From assembly GCA_023053545.1 (NCBI GenBank), contig JAKZAN010000004.1, positions 558,001-622,000 of the forward strand: a DNA stretch of 64,000 nt. The letters are read 5' to 3'. Each line of letters starts with the position of its first letter. Within the stretch, counting starts at the first letter, position 1. Of the stretch, positions 10,024 through 21,439 are shown piece after piece. The translations under genes were made by a program, and so were the position numbers. The stretch is from Lepidurus packardi (taxonomy: Eukaryota > Arthropoda > Branchiopoda > Notostraca > Triopsidae). The notes below the pieces were generated by a model, which did not search any database, had not been told where the DNA came from, and worked only from the letters and a program-made list of their open reading frames with translations.

Positions 10024-10967
10024 CAACAACTATGCCATTTTGTTTGCAGCTAAGGTTATTAACACTCAAGGGAAGTTTTCTTCTAATCAAAACTATATAT
10101 ATTTTCAAAGCCATTATATTTTCTGCGCATCTAGATTGCCTAAAGAAGATTCTCGTATGAACTATTCTAAGACTATCGCGGTCGCTTTAAATGCAATGCA
10201 AAAGGAATCAGTGAATGCACTGATTCCTTTACCATGTATTTAGTAATGGAGTCCCGAAAGCCGCTCGAGCCAAACAACGTAGCCGATTCTTGAAATATTG
10301 CGTTTCGGGTTGGGGAATCCCTCTTACAGTTGTAGTCATTGGTAAGATCCTGGAATACGTGGAGGGCCTCCCAAATTGGATTGTCGTACCCAGCCTTGGA
10401 GCTAACAATTGCTGGTTTGAAAGTATTGCGTAAAAAAATATTGTTAATTTTTTAACCGATTTTATATTTTCTATCCTGTACCACCACTCTAAAAAGCGCA
10501 CACTGAAAGCCTTGTGTATTTGACTCTACCTTCTGTACTACTTTGGATAGTCAGCTTAGTTTTTATTATACTGGCTAACCGTTCCTTCAGTACCTATAAT
10601 GATGTTTTCCGAAAAAATGCTACACCCAGGTTTGTATCCCTGATCCTAATTTTAATTTTAAATTCTATTATGTTCAATGGAGTAACCAGACCATTAAAAA
10701 AATAGGATTCGTGCGGTAAAATGCGCACTTGCTATGCTGGGGATTACTGGCATCTTTGAAACAATTTCGTTTATCTCTTATCATATGTGGTCCATTATCA
10801 GTATCTTGTACGTGACTCAAGCTGTACTACTCTTCGTCGTCTTTGTCTATCCGCGTCGTGTACTCTGTTTACTGTACCGTCGCTCCCTACCCCTTCTTCA
10901 AGCATGGAGGAGAACGGTACCGGCAGTTATGGGATGTTCTTGCTGCGACCGTTATGCCTCGCTTTAA
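9262..10967 (+). pseudogene. Methuselah-like GPCR (no ectodomain, one in-frame TGA)
   Basis: Exons 9262-9535, 9612-9690, 9817-9954, 10244-10429, 10510-10629 and 10706-10967 splice in frame at consistent phases (1,2,2,2,2) and give seven membrane segments. Landmarks are FVIYAVLPQLHDVHG (TM1 to loop 1), GYLTLYFALCGYSWMGVLCF (TM3), SRFLKYCVSGWGIPLTVVV (TM4), YLTLPSVLLWIVSLVFI (TM5) and MLGITGIFETISFI (TM6), as in secretin-type Methuselah receptors. The long loop 2 (about 45-55 residues from exon 3, rich in Ser, Asp and Glu) is unusual. A TGA at 9475-9477 interrupts TM2 while the same frame continues cleanly. No extracellular domain is seen upstream; a 3' splice site directly precedes the ATG exon. 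Either a very recent pseudogene, a sequencing error, or read-through. Confidence 0.75.
10201..10230. repeat. Perfect hairpin in a GPCR intron
   Basis: Arms AAAGGAATCAGTG / CACTGATTCCTTT with loop AATG, 14 bases before the 3' splice site of the fourth coding exon. It might affect splicing; nothing proves that. Confidence 0.6.
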
Positions 10968-11880
10968 TAGAAGAAACTTGGTGGACTCTTCTTTACTCCT
11001 CTTTGTGTTTATTTTGAATAAAACTAAGTTTTTATTCAATTCCAGATTATTTCTAAGGAGTAGCACTGGCCTTTTACTGTCGGGTTGTTTGTTAAATGGA
11101 TTCACTGGTTGCGTGAACAAGATTTGAGTATTGACGCGGATTTTAGTGCTTCTGGAATGTTCCACCATTGGTTGGAAAATGATTCCAGCAGTAAAAACGG
11201 GATTTTTTTTCCCGACGGAAAAAAACTAAAATTCAGAAAGTATGATAGAAAAACAAATACATCGTCGAAAATTACATTCACATGGTAGGATTGCCGGAGT
11301 TCCAAGTTCAAGTGAGGCCCAACTGTTTAATTCACCATCTCGAGTGCCCACATTTTGACGGCTTGTTCCCTACAGAAAAATTTTCCTCCTGTTAGAAAGT
11401 CTCTTTCTTTTACAGTTCGGTTGTGATCTGGATTGTTCTGTCACCGCCATTTGGTACCATTGTCACGTATACTACTTGATCATCGTGTACTACTAGGTAC
11501 TACGGCATACGGAATCCACTTCATACGACTTCAGCATCTTTTAATCGCGTTAGTGCTTAACAAATGAGCACAGACTTTTTGAGCTCGAAATGCTGTTCAT
11601 GCCTTAGAAGATTACGGAACTTTCGTCCTTCCTGACTCGCCAGTAAAATTTCCAATACCGAAACAAGACATTCCTTCACAATTCCGCCCTCTGCGAAAGG
11701 TTTCTTCTTACGGGCCAAGATCCAGGCCACTTTATAGTTTGCGTAAGCTAAGCTTTCACTTACACGTAAGAGTGGTAACCTTAAAGTATTGTATGGTAAC
11801 CTTGGACTTCGCTTGGACCGTCTTTACTTGGACTGACCCCCACTGGGACTGATTAACTGACATTCCCTTGTACTTTTACT
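10968..11880. other. Gene-free stretch
   Basis: No supported gene. A short block around 11450-11500 (TACTACTTGATCATC with flanking matches) recurs near 23970-24000 downstream of cuticle gene C2, so part of the spacer is duplicated. Confidence 0.45.
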
Positions 11881-12290
11881 ATCTATATAAAAGACCATTC
11901 TTTGTAAATACAGGCAGTCTTACACTGAACCTTGATTACTTTACGTCGAAACAAAAACAACTTCAAATTTCGTCTCAAGTCTCTCTATTTCAATTGCACG
12001 AGCTGCCGTACTAGGTGGAAAATCGGTATCGACAGTCTTATGCTGACTGACGAAATGCTTCTTTAATTGTCAGCTTTCGTTTCATCAAAAGACTTGTTGC
12101 ATAGTAAACAGTGGGGTTTCTTGTTAACCTCGACAGCGACAGACTCTTCTACCCAGCTATCTTTGAATTTCCTTGAGACATTTTTCCAGTCTGTTTTTCG
12201 AAACTTGGCTTCGTGACTGGCTCCAGGACTAGAATCACTTTTAATACTTTGTTCGGCAACCCCTGACTTTTCTACTGTTGGTTACGAACA
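11881..12290 (-). pseudogene. BED-type zinc finger relic of a hAT-family gene
   Basis: The minus strand reads, from about 12260 downward, FRKTDWKNVSRKFKDSW, then HCLLCNKSFDETK, then a one-base frame change and KKHFVSQHKT. The pattern W...C-x2-C...H-x4-H matches the BED/hAT N-terminal finger. A charged segment (AARAIEIERLETKFEVV) follows, then stops. No catalytic or dimerisation domain is recognisable, so it is a fragment of an old DNA transposon or a domesticated gene. Confidence 0.5.
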
Positions 12291-13100
12291 CTCTTCAACT
12301 GACGACGCTTTCTTCCTTATAACAAACTTATCCATTTTACTCTACCATGGGCCAAAATTTTTATCAAGAATTCAGCTCTATCATTAAGGAAAACTTTTTC
12401 AAAACACGGGATCCCTTGTAGTCTGTAACAAAGGGTGACTTTACATGTAAACAGTAAGCTGCATGAACAGCAAGACATGACATGAACACAGTGAAGCTCA
12501 GGTGTCGCACTCCAGTGAAAATCGTTGCAACGCAAAACTTCGAATGGTACTACCAGTAAAAGTTTTTCGTTCAGCACTGGAACAAGTCGAGGGTGCTAAA
12601 GGAGATTCACCGTTTGAACTTACGAAATTAAGATCCTTTTGACCAGGTTTGTCTGTGAATTTCTTGGAATAGCCGATTCGCCAACATTTTCCGTCAATTC
12701 GCCAACGTATTGGTAAAATTGTGAAAAGAATTGGGGATTTAATCGAAACTTGACAATAATGTACGAAGAGACTGGCTTATGTTGTAAATACGGTCAGGCC
12801 TGTCCTTGAAACGATGCATAAGGAATCACGGATTCAAGAGTTCAAGTTCGTTTTTGGTATACTTTACAGTAACGACTTTGTATTATGTATATTTTGTCGA
12901 GTTTTTTTTACGTGGTTATGAATATATGACTTGGTGGACTGCTTGTAATAATTTCCTTGTCCAGGAAAAAAAATGAAGATTAGAGATATTACTTTGAGAG
13001 TGTAAGTCTTGCTCTACTGTATCTACTCGACTCGACCTATCTACTTGCTCTACTCGACCTTTCTAATGCAAACGTCGAACTTGGGTGTTTTGTTCACTAA
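12291..13100. other. Gene-free stretch
   Basis: Only short unsupported frames are present. No repeat or promoter is recognised here. Confidence 0.4.
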
Positions 13101-13109
13101 GGGCCATGA

Positions 13110-13382
13110 ACAGTTCCAGACGACCTTCACCCAATTGGTAAGGGCGGAAACTCTTCCACATTGCGGTTTTTCGACAAAGAGATGAACGAAAACTCTTCTG
13201 CATTACCAATGGAACAAACGAAAGTAAAAGCGAAATCCATCAGGGGTAAAGATCGCCCTTCACCGGAGGAAACTCCAGAGATGCTGGCAAAAGGTTGCGC
13301 GTGTTCCCGTTGACCCAGGTATAAAAGCACTGGCTGTGGTTCAGACTAATCAGTTAAGTCTCCCACTCTGAAGCCTTCAAAC
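13110..13382 (+). promoter_or_regulatory. Promoter of truncated type A copy, now separated from its gene
   Basis: It matches 27760-27990 over about 230 bases, including the GACCTTCACCCA module (about 13120), CGCCCTTCACCGGAGG (about 13254), CCCAGGTATAAAAGCACTGG (TATA at 13320) and the start-site region ending CTTCAAAC (13375-13382). The 5'UTR continues at 16008 after the hAT element, so the transposon split promoter from coding sequence. Confidence 0.8.
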
Positions 13383-16007
13383 TAGGGGTCGTAATCGATT
13401 AGGATTTCACTAATCGATTAATCGAAAAGAAAAAAAATTCGATTACCGATTAGTTAACGATTAGCACTTAATTTTCTTAATCGATTACTACTAATCGATT
13501 AGTTAGCGATTAGTGCCATTTTTAAAAAATTGATTACTAATATCGATTATTGAACTACGATTAATTATCGATTATCAACCACTGCAGTCCATATTTCCCT
13601 AACGACTAGCTCAACGATTAGCACTTTGTTAGGGCAATCGATTTGTTAGAGACTACTGTCACATTTTGTCACATTTTCTTAAAAGCGAACTATTTTTTAC
13701 TGAAAATTTCCGTTTATTTGCACCAAGTGGACATATGATTGTCAAAAGTGCGTAAAGAAAGCTTATGAAGTGTTTGTAGTTACTACAAGAAACAATTCAA
13801 GGAACACAACACAACAGGAACGCGTCACTCCCTATTTCTAAGAGCGAAAACGTCAAAGTGGCGCAGTGAGCTCCTTAGGAAAAGGAGATCATCAACTAAT
13901 TCTGGAGAAAGATTCGCCCGCTTTTTCGTGATTGTATTGCCAGCATCATTGAAATTTCTTTCAGAAGAAACAGATGTTGCGGGAACGCAGAGGAACATTT
14001 GTGCCAGCAAAGAAAGGCGAGGAAAGGTCGGTGAGTGATTCCTCCACCACTCTAGAGGATTTTCAGTTATCGTGACTTTTTTCAGTACTCTGTACTGGGA
14101 GATTTCGTCAACTGTTTCCTCGTCGTCATCGAAGGAGGCGTAAAACTGCGCCAGTTTGTTTTCAGTTGTGTGCAAAACTTGCGGCTCCTCCTTCGGAACC
14201 AGAATATCCAGTTGCTCCCTCATGTATTGCCAAATGCTTTCCTTTTCTTGGTCTTGTTTGATAAATACAAGATTCTTGAATCTTGGGTCAAGAGCAGAAG
14301 CGAGTAAAATGAATTTACTTGGCTCGTTGGTAAGCCATTTGTCTTGAATTACTCTGAGCATAACCTCGCTGCAATTCACAATTTCTGGGAGCAGCAGCGT
14401 TGATTCGTTGAGCTCCCTTAACCGCTTATGAAGCTCTAAAATCGTAGGATAGACGTACGAAACAGTGCTGTACGTATCACCACCTAGCTCCACCGTCACG
14501 TAGCTGAAGGGCTCCAAGATCTGTATAACTTGCTCTACAAGCATCCATTCTCGAGATCCGATCTTATACCTTTCATATACTCTTCTACTTTTAAAGTCAT
14601 TGCCGATAAGCCCTTCATATATTGGGAATGCATTCTGCAAAACCTTAATGCGCTGTAGCTTCTCGTATTCGGAGTTCCACCTTGTTTGTACAGATTGAAT
14701 GACGCTAAGCGGGTGGTTAGAAATTTTTTCGAGCTCTTGTGCCTTCTCCAGGATCTCTTTCTGTTTTGGAGAACGTTTAAAGATGGATACCAATCCCTTC
14801 GTCTTGTCTACCAACAGTTTTAATGGCTCCAGCCCTTTGTTGACAACTAACTGCAGCGTATGAGCTGCACAAACAAAATGTTCGATGTCTTCGAAATAAA
14901 AGTCCTCGAACGCCTTTTTCATGTTCGCAGCACCATCCGTTACTCCGGCAATAATCTTGTGCTTAATCTCTAGTCTTTCAAGCTCGTGAGAAAGTTCTTC
15001 AGCGATACTTTCCCCTGTATGGGGGCTTTGGATTTGCACTGTAGCGTAATTAACAGAGCGAAATTCAAAAATTTCCGAAATCCAGTGCAGCGTGATACTG
15101 ACATACGAATCATTTGCAACTGACGTCCATATATCGGACGTCATAGCCACTTTATTCGCTTCCGTTTCTAAAATCTTCTTGAGTTCCCTTCTTGCAAGAG
15201 CGGCGCAATTTAAAATTTCTTGCCTTGCGGAATGGACGGATGGCATTCGCCATTTTGGATTCAGCTTCTTTAAAAATGCATCAAAGTGAGGATTCTGTAG
15301 AATATGAAGTGGCTGCTGGTCGTCCACTACAAAGCGCAACAAACGGCGAGTATGTTGCATTTGAGACTTATCGGTAAACGGCTGCGCGTCTTTAACAGAA
15401 ATTGCGAGGGCCTGACGAATGTCTTGATTTCTGCTAAGAGGGCGTTCAACTCCCGATATTTTTTCTTCATGTTTTTCTTTACTGAGATGATGCCGGTACT
15501 GGAGATGGTTCATTTGGTTGGTTGTATTTCCTAAACATGCGCACGTTAGCCACTGTATTTTAAACCTAATCGTTAAATGTTACATGCTACCTTTCTTCTC
15601 AAGAACAGTGTTGCAATTTTGGTAGGTGCAGATTAGTTTGTTTACCATTGTAGGATGGGAGAGAAAGTTGTGGTGGACCCACGAGCGCTTAGCCGTTCGA
15701 CTACGCTTTGTAGCTGGCTCCGGTGTTTTTGAAAGCTCACTTTCCATAGAGGATTCGCTCTCTGACTCAGAATCACTTTGTGCAACTACCTGCATAGGTG
15801 TTTTATCTTTGCAAGACGCCATAAGGAACAATGGATTGCAACAATCACCAAAAACCGTGTAAAAAATGAGGGAAAAGTTGGATAAAGCTCTGCAAGAAGA
15901 TAGATTCGGTCAGGGTAAGAACTACTAATCGATTAGTCAACTTAGTAATCGATCATCGGTACTAATCGATTAATAATCGATGTCTGACCAATCGATTACG
16001 ACCCCTA
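13383..16007. mobile_element. hAT DNA transposon, apparently complete (2625 bp)
   Basis: The ends are inverted repeats beginning TAGGGGTCGTAATCGATT; both sides are rich in ATCGATTA motifs. It is flanked by perfect 8-bp target duplications CTTCAAAC (13375-13382 and 16008-16015), the length typical of hAT. It carries one two-exon transposase gene on the minus strand. The perfect duplication and open transposase suggest recent insertion. Confidence 0.95.
13825..15831 (-). CDS. hAT transposase (BED finger, RNase H-like, hAT-C dimerisation)
   Basis: Exons 15831-15591 and 15530-13825, joined at phase 1 over a 60-base intron, encode up to 648 aa. An acidic N-terminus (SDSESESESSMESE) precedes a BED finger split by the intron (SWVHHNFLSH, CTYQNC, HLQYRHH). 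The core has EANKVAMTSDIWTS, GVTDGAANMKKAFED and CAAHTLQLVVNKGLEPL, the conserved hAT catalytic-fold blocks. The C-terminus FLCVPATSVSSERNFNDAG...LSPELVDDLLFLRSSL is the dimerisation domain. No internal stop is seen, so the enzyme may be active. It is closest in style to ZBED/hAT-Ac proteins. ATG 15822 (MASCKDK) is an alternative start. Confidence 0.92.
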
Positions 16008-16020
16008 CTTCAAACCAACA

Positions 16021-16140
16021 ATGAAGTTCTTTTTGATCGCGGCTTTGTTGGCTGTTGCCTCCGCAAATAGCATGTACCATTCGGCTTCTTCCAGCACCTT
16101 TACTATAGCGCGCTTTTCAAGGTTAATGCGTCATAAGTGT
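16021..16140 (+). pseudogene. Truncated RR-1 cuticle protein, type A fragment
   Basis: ATG 16021 opens MKFFLIAALLAVASANSMYH, the signal peptide and first mature residues of an A-type copy, close to the pseudogene at 28026 (which shares NSMYH). Similarity stops at about 16098 and the frame closes after 43 codons. No RR domain follows before the next gene's promoter. The copy is thus both 3'-truncated and separated from its promoter by the hAT element. Confidence 0.8.
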
Positions 16141-16329
16141 GTCTTTTCGTAACTGACACTAGAATAATGTTACTACCTTAAACACGGGAAATGTGAATGT
16201 TATAAGAAAAGATGAAAATACAAAGTACGGAGGATGAACACAACATGGTCAAGACTGTCCTTGAAAACATGCATGAAGAAATCACGGACCTTATGATCAA
16301 GTCATAAGGTCTTGTTAAACTTAGGGAAA

Positions 16330-16500
16330 GGATGAACATACCTGTACCTGGACAAACGAAAGTAAAAGGTATGCCTATGACAAGATCACCTTTCCTGTAG
16401 GCGACATTGAAACCAAGGCACTTGTTCCAGGTTGCTCCACTTCCATCTCGCGCGAGGTATAAAACCAAGCGTCTTGCTTAGATCAAGCCAGTTCAGTCTT
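16330..16500 (+). promoter_or_regulatory. Promoter of type A copy 2
   Basis: TATAAAA at 16458-16464, a TCAGT initiator near 16493 (AGTTCAGTCTTC) and a start-proximal CTTCCAAACCAACA. The upstream region is diverged from the B promoters but has a related CACTTGTTCCAGG block. Confidence 0.7.
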
Positions 16501-16526
16501 CACCCTCTGATACTTCCAAACCAACA

Positions 16527-17139
16527 ATGAAGATCTTCTTGATCGTCGCTTTCTTGGCTGCTGCCTCCGCAGCTAGCCTGTACCCTGCAGCTTACTCCAG
16601 CAACGCACTCCGCCCGTAGATCAGCCTTGTGAGCCAAAGCGATGTCCGCAACCCAGTCGGAAGCAGCCAGTGGAGGTAAGCTTTTTATCTTTACAAAGCA
16701 CTTTAAGATTCTTTCCATTTAAATCTATGTATTTTATAGCTACGAATTATCTGACGGCACGACCCGTGAAGAAGCTCAAGTCCAGAAGATGATCGGCAAC
16801 GAAATGGGCAACACCAACCGCGGATCTTCTTCTTTCATTACCCCCGAAGGCCAACGCATCGCTTTGAGCTGGGTGGCGGACGAGAACGGATTCCGACCCA
16901 TGGGTGACCACTTGCCCGTTGCCCTCGCATACACCCCAGAAGTCGCCGCCGTGTGGGCCACCGTCCGTCTCCCAACAGGCTCTGCCTCAGCTTATGCTGC
17001 TCCCACCACCTACCGTGCGCCCGCTCTACCCGGCCCCTGTCCGCCAAGAAATTGGCCAAGAATTGAAACTGAAAATAGGAGATTTATTTATTTATACATT
17101 TTACAACGCAAAACACCTGTGAACACTGATTTTGCCTAG
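16527..17139 (+). pseudogene. RR-1 cuticle protein, type A copy 2 (broken)
   Basis: Exon 1 (16527-16675) starts MKIFLIVAFLAAASAASLYP but has TAG at 16617-16619 where the intact paralog has GAG (Arg-Pro-Glu). Exon 2 from 16740 retains a full RR-1 domain (SSFITPEGQRIALSW, DENGFRPMGDHLPVA). Near 17025 a frame change replaces the normal ending PAPARY, and the frame runs on to 17139 into the former 3'UTR. Splice sites remain. Two independent lesions support a pseudogene; a truncated 31-residue product is the only direct translation. Confidence 0.85.
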
Positions 17140-17599
17140 ACTACTCAATAAGGATAATTTACAATGAAATTTGAAACAAAATTAAATTTCTTGTAATAGT
17201 TACGATATTAAGATAATGGCAGAAAAAATCTCGGCTTGATTTTCTAGATGACTACTAACACTTCATCAAAGTGTATAGAACGGTCTACAAATCATGCACC
17301 GTCAATATTATCATAGGAAGCTATCATGGGTACACGGTTTTCTATTTCAAGTTTATACTCGATCTCATTCACGATCTCGAACAAATGTAGTGCGACACGA
17401 AACGAGGAATTTCTTAAGTCTTTTCAGGATCAAGGAGAAATATAACGCAGTCAATATTCAATACTGTGACGTCTTTCCCATGTCGTGTTTGAGATGCAAC
17501 CCACTCGCTTGAGTGGAGCAGCTACGCGTTCATAATGAAAGTAAGAGTGAACACACGTTGGCATGTCATGCGCCTCTAGGATAGGCAAAAGTAAAAGGG

Positions 17600-17725
17600 A
17601 AGCTTCCAATTTCAAACCGCCCTTCCCCGAGGCGAGCCCTACAACCGGCGGTAAAATACTGAACTTGCTCCAATTATTGACGGTATAAAAGCACTGGCTA
17701 TGGTTCAGTCTAATCAGTTCAGTCT
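17600..17725 (+). promoter_or_regulatory. Promoter of type B copy 2
   Basis: CGCCCTTCCCCGAGGCGAGC at about 17617, TATAAAA at 17684-17690 and TCAGT initiators at about 17714-17724, matching B copy 1 base for base over most of its length. Confidence 0.8.
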
Positions 17726-17751
17726 CACTCTCTGATCCCTCCAAACCAACA

Positions 17752-18250
17752 ATGAAATTCTTCCTGATCGCCGCATTCTTGGCCGCTGCCTCCGCAGCCA
17801 GTGTGTACCCTGCAGCTTACCCAAGCTACGCTAAACACCCTGAGATTACCATCGTGAGCCAAAGCGATGTTCGCAACCCAGACGGAAGCAGCCAATGGAG
17901 GTAAGCTTATTCAGTCATCTTTCTGATTCTTTAACTTCAAGTGTTAAATTTCTAGCTACGCCGGATCTGATGGCACGACCCGCGAAGAATCTCAAGTCCA
18001 GAAGCAGATCGGTTATGAATCTGGCAACACAAACCGCGGATCTTCCTACTGGGTTGCCCCTAATGGCGAACGTTTGACTTTGAGCTGGGTTGCTGACGAG
18101 AACGGATTCCAACCCAAGGGTGACCACTTGCCCGTTGCCCCCCAACACACCCCAGAAGTCGCCGCCGTCTGGGCCACCGTCCGTACTCCGATCTACTCTG
18201 CCCCAGGTTATGCTGCCCCCGCCGCCTACCCTGCCCCCGCCCGTTACTAA
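17752..18250 (+). CDS. RR-1 cuticle protein, type B copy 2 (intact)
   Basis: Exons 17752-17900 and 17956-18250, with a 55-base intron almost identical to that of copy 1, encode 147 aa. Signal peptide, PEITIVSQSDVRNPDGSSQW, RR-1 domain with YWVAPNGERLTLSW and DENGFQPKGDHLPVAP, and the ending PAPARY are all present. Differences from copy 1 are few and mostly in the tail (TPIYSAPGYAAP). AATAAA follows at about 18297. The strong conservation of intron and flanks indicates recent duplication or gene conversion. Confidence 0.94.
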
Positions 18251-19460
18251 ACTGCCTTCATAAGATTCCTGTACATATAGGGGATTTATTTATTAAATAA
18301 ATGTCTGAAATGCAAAACCCTTTGTAGCGTATCTTCTCTTTCGAAATACCCATTCTGTCCTTATTGAACTTTACTTTGCGAAACTAAATGGCAATGAATT
18401 TTCTTATATTTTTTTAACTTCATCATGTATGGAAAAAAACGGTAAGTGCTTTAACCGTGATTTTCTTCGAACTCCTTAGCGATTAAACCAACAACGACAT
18501 TAGCTAGTCGGTATAGGTATTTAAACCTGTCTTCCTTTCTTCTTATTTAATCTACATTCCCTGTTAAAGTATTCGGATACATTATTATTAGTCCTAACGA
18601 TTTTTAATCCGATTCAAATTTACAACGATTGCTAAAACAAAATGGCTTTGACCTTTCGTCAACTTTTTTTTTCTAGTGAAGAAAACGGAGGTTCGGGGTA
18701 AGTAACCTTGTCACAGAACTCTTTAGTGACAAAACCTACAACAACATTAGGTAGTCGGTAGTTATTTAAACGTGTCTTCATTTCTTCTCATTTTAATATA
18801 CATTCACCCTTAAAACTGCAGGATAAATTATTATTCATCCTAACGTTTTAACACTTATTTATTTTCCTCTGATACTATGTCATTAACATATATTTCATGG
18901 TCGTATAAAATTTCCAGGAAATCACCACGATACATTCAGTTCAAGAATGGGCCACATAAATATCTCTTTCTAAGCAGAGTTCACCCATGTGTAGAAGGTC
19001 CTACCTACCTTTTGCTCCATTTTCGTCAAAATTCATTTTTTCTCTTTTTCTTAGTAGTACAAGTAGTAAAGTAATAGTACAAGTGCTGATTGCATACGTG
19101 GTCACTCTCGTTGTTGTTTTGTTTTCCTTACAAAATATAAAGAGAAGAAGGTACTAAATTAACACAATGTTACATATATTTATACAACGGATCCTGAATG
19201 ATACATTCTCGGAAACGTCTAATCTTTTTACGAATAGCAAAATTTGTAAATCCACTGCAATGTTTATATGAGGAAGTGTTGGTCAAGTGCAAATATACCA
19301 ATTTCGATTTAACTAATTGGGGATCTAACAACTCTTGTGGGTCTTAAACAGCAGGCTCTTATTCCAACAGTTTCTAAGTTATTAAAGGGCAAAAAAATAA
19401 ACATGTAAAGTCCTTATGACAAAACCGGACGGCTTTGGAAGCGTTGAAAAGGACGTCTGC
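18251..19460. other. Spacer with internal tandem duplication
   Basis: About 18440-18610 and 18690-18850 are diverged copies of each other (both have ACCTGTCTTC/ACGTGTCTTC, then TCTACATTC/TATACATTC and TCCTAACG). The segment 18975-19010 (GTGTAGAAGGTCCTACCTAC) recurs near 29915. No gene is seen. Confidence 0.5.
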
Positions 19461-19745
19461 CTTTCCAAGGCGACCTTAACCCATTTATGAATGGAAGGAG
19501 CGTTATTTATATATGTGGTTTTGTCTGCGAGGGTAGTAAAGGAAGCTTTTCTCAAGTTCTCCTTTCCTGTAAGCTGTTACCTCGAGGCGCTAAGATGTTA
19601 GAATGGACGTTGGAATAGAAGCGTATGATCCAAATCCGCCTTACCCCAAGGCAGACTGGAAAAACTCTAAAAGCAAATGTTTACACCTGCTCAAAGCTTC
19701 ATCCAGCTATAAAAGGCTCCCTTCATTTTCAATTGAATCAGTTCA
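19460..19745 (+). promoter_or_regulatory. Promoter of type C copy 1
   Basis: A GACCTTAACCCA module lies at about 19470, CGCCTTACCCCAAGGCAGAC at about 19640, then CTATAAAAGGCTCC (TATA 19708-19714) and AATCAGTTCAGTTTC as initiator. The same order occurs at 22740-22985. Confidence 0.75.
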
Positions 19746-19776
19746 GTTTCATCCTCTGATCTTATAGCAAACAACA

Positions 19777-20252
19777 ATGAAATTCTTTTTGATCGCCGCT
19801 TTCTTGGCCGCTGCCTCTGCAGCTAGCTTGCCTTACGCCAGGCAGCCTGAAATCACCATCGTGAGCCAAAGTGATGTTCGTAACCCAGACGGAAGCAGCC
19901 AATGGAGGTAAATATCTTCCTAATCACCTTTTGAGAGTACCTTCGTAATGGTATGCCTGTGTGTTATAGCTACGCCGGATCTGACGGTACGACCCGCGAA
20001 GAGGCCCAAGTCCAGAAGCTGATCGGCAAGGATCTCGGCAACACCAACCGCGGATCTTCTTATTTCATCACCCCCGAAGGCCAACGCATCACTTTGACCT
20101 GGGTGGCTGACGAGAACGGATTCCAACCCAAGGGCGACCATTTGCCCACCCCCGTCCCCGTTCCCCAAGCCATTCTTGACGTCTGGGCCACCGTTCGTCC
20201 CCCAACCTACCAGGCTGCCCCCGCTGCATACCCTGCCCCTGCCCGTTATTAA
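19777..20252 (+). CDS. RR-1 cuticle protein, type C copy 1 (intact)
   Basis: Exons 19777-19907 and 19970-20252 (62-base intron) encode 137 aa. The signal peptide MKFFLIAAFLAAASA is followed by a linker six residues shorter than in types A and B (ASLPYARQPEITIV), then an RR-1 domain with SSYFITPEGQRITLTW and DENGFQPKGDHLP. The tail has TPVPVPQAILDVWATVRPP and ends YPAPARY. AATAAA follows at about 20295. It is nearly identical to the copy at 23011. Confidence 0.94.
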
Positions 20253-21430
20253 ATGATATATAAATGTCCTGTACATATGGGATGTATTTATTAAATAAAC
20301 ACCTGGATCGCGACTCTTTACTTAAATTTAATCCTTTACTCTCTTCTTTTCATAAAAATAGTTGAAGAATGTAATCTTTGCAATGATAAATATTCTACAC
20401 TTTTTTTAGTTCCTGTATCCCCAACTAATCTCAGGAAAGACTCAAAGTATCTAAAATAAAATTGCAGGCAAATTAAATTAAATTCCTAGACACCTACGAC
20501 CTATTCCAATAAACAAAACAATACAGTTAAAGAGTTATTGACGCTTTAGTTACAGCTCTGATTGATGATATTGACCCCTCCAATCTTGGACCACTCAAAT
20601 AGACGCTAAGCATACTGCATAAAATGATGTACAACTGTCTGCTACTGTGTAGTCATTATCACAGGCTTGTATAAGCTATAGCTATCGCGCCGGTCTTGGT
20701 TTCAAATGCCTCTTTCTGCGCTATGGAGTCACCACTTACGTGATATTTCGTAGGCAGAACCAACAATAAAAATAAAAGCAGAACCAAAAACAAATGTTAA
20801 ATTAAACAAGAAAGAAAAGCGTATAGAAAACTAGTACACATGCCCACTCGCACTCTTTGAAAGCATTCACCTATCCAGTGCTTCCCAGCCAGTCATCTTA
20901 GACCTCCGCATACAATCCAGCTAATACAAATAGAACGCGTGGTCACACCATTCTATGGTCACACAGCCGCACCCATCTCTTTTACCTTACGAAAAAAGAT
21001 TTTACGCGTCACAAGGACAATTGCATGCCAATAAAGTTTTCCCATTCTCTGCACAGCAAAGAATTTCAAAGTAATTGTACCATTAAATGTTACGTATTTT
21101 TTTCTGCTATGTCCATAAAACATTTATAAAATATCTGTAAAATTCCAGTATAAATACAGAAAACTAGACGCGCTTTTAATACAGAGATTTGTCAAAAAAA
21201 TTATAATAGAATTATGGAAATAGTCTTACAATGTAATATTGTGGGACCGTTGCGTCAGCAAAGAATTGTAGAAATAAAAAAAATACATTGGCATAATACG
21301 AAAATAGACTAAAAATGAGATAAATTTGCAATGGAATAAATAACGATTGGGATGAATACATTCCAATATTACAAGAATCCTTCTTTCTAAAAAGGGACCG
21401 TGTCCATTTCAAAGAAGTCAACCAGATCAT
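20253..21430. other. Spacer duplicated with the C gene
   Basis: About 20300-20700 aligns with 23530-23950 (for example CATTATCACAG and TATAAGCTA), so the duplication that made the C pair included 3' flanking DNA. The rest shows no gene. Confidence 0.5.
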
Positions 21431-21439
21431 CTACACTTT

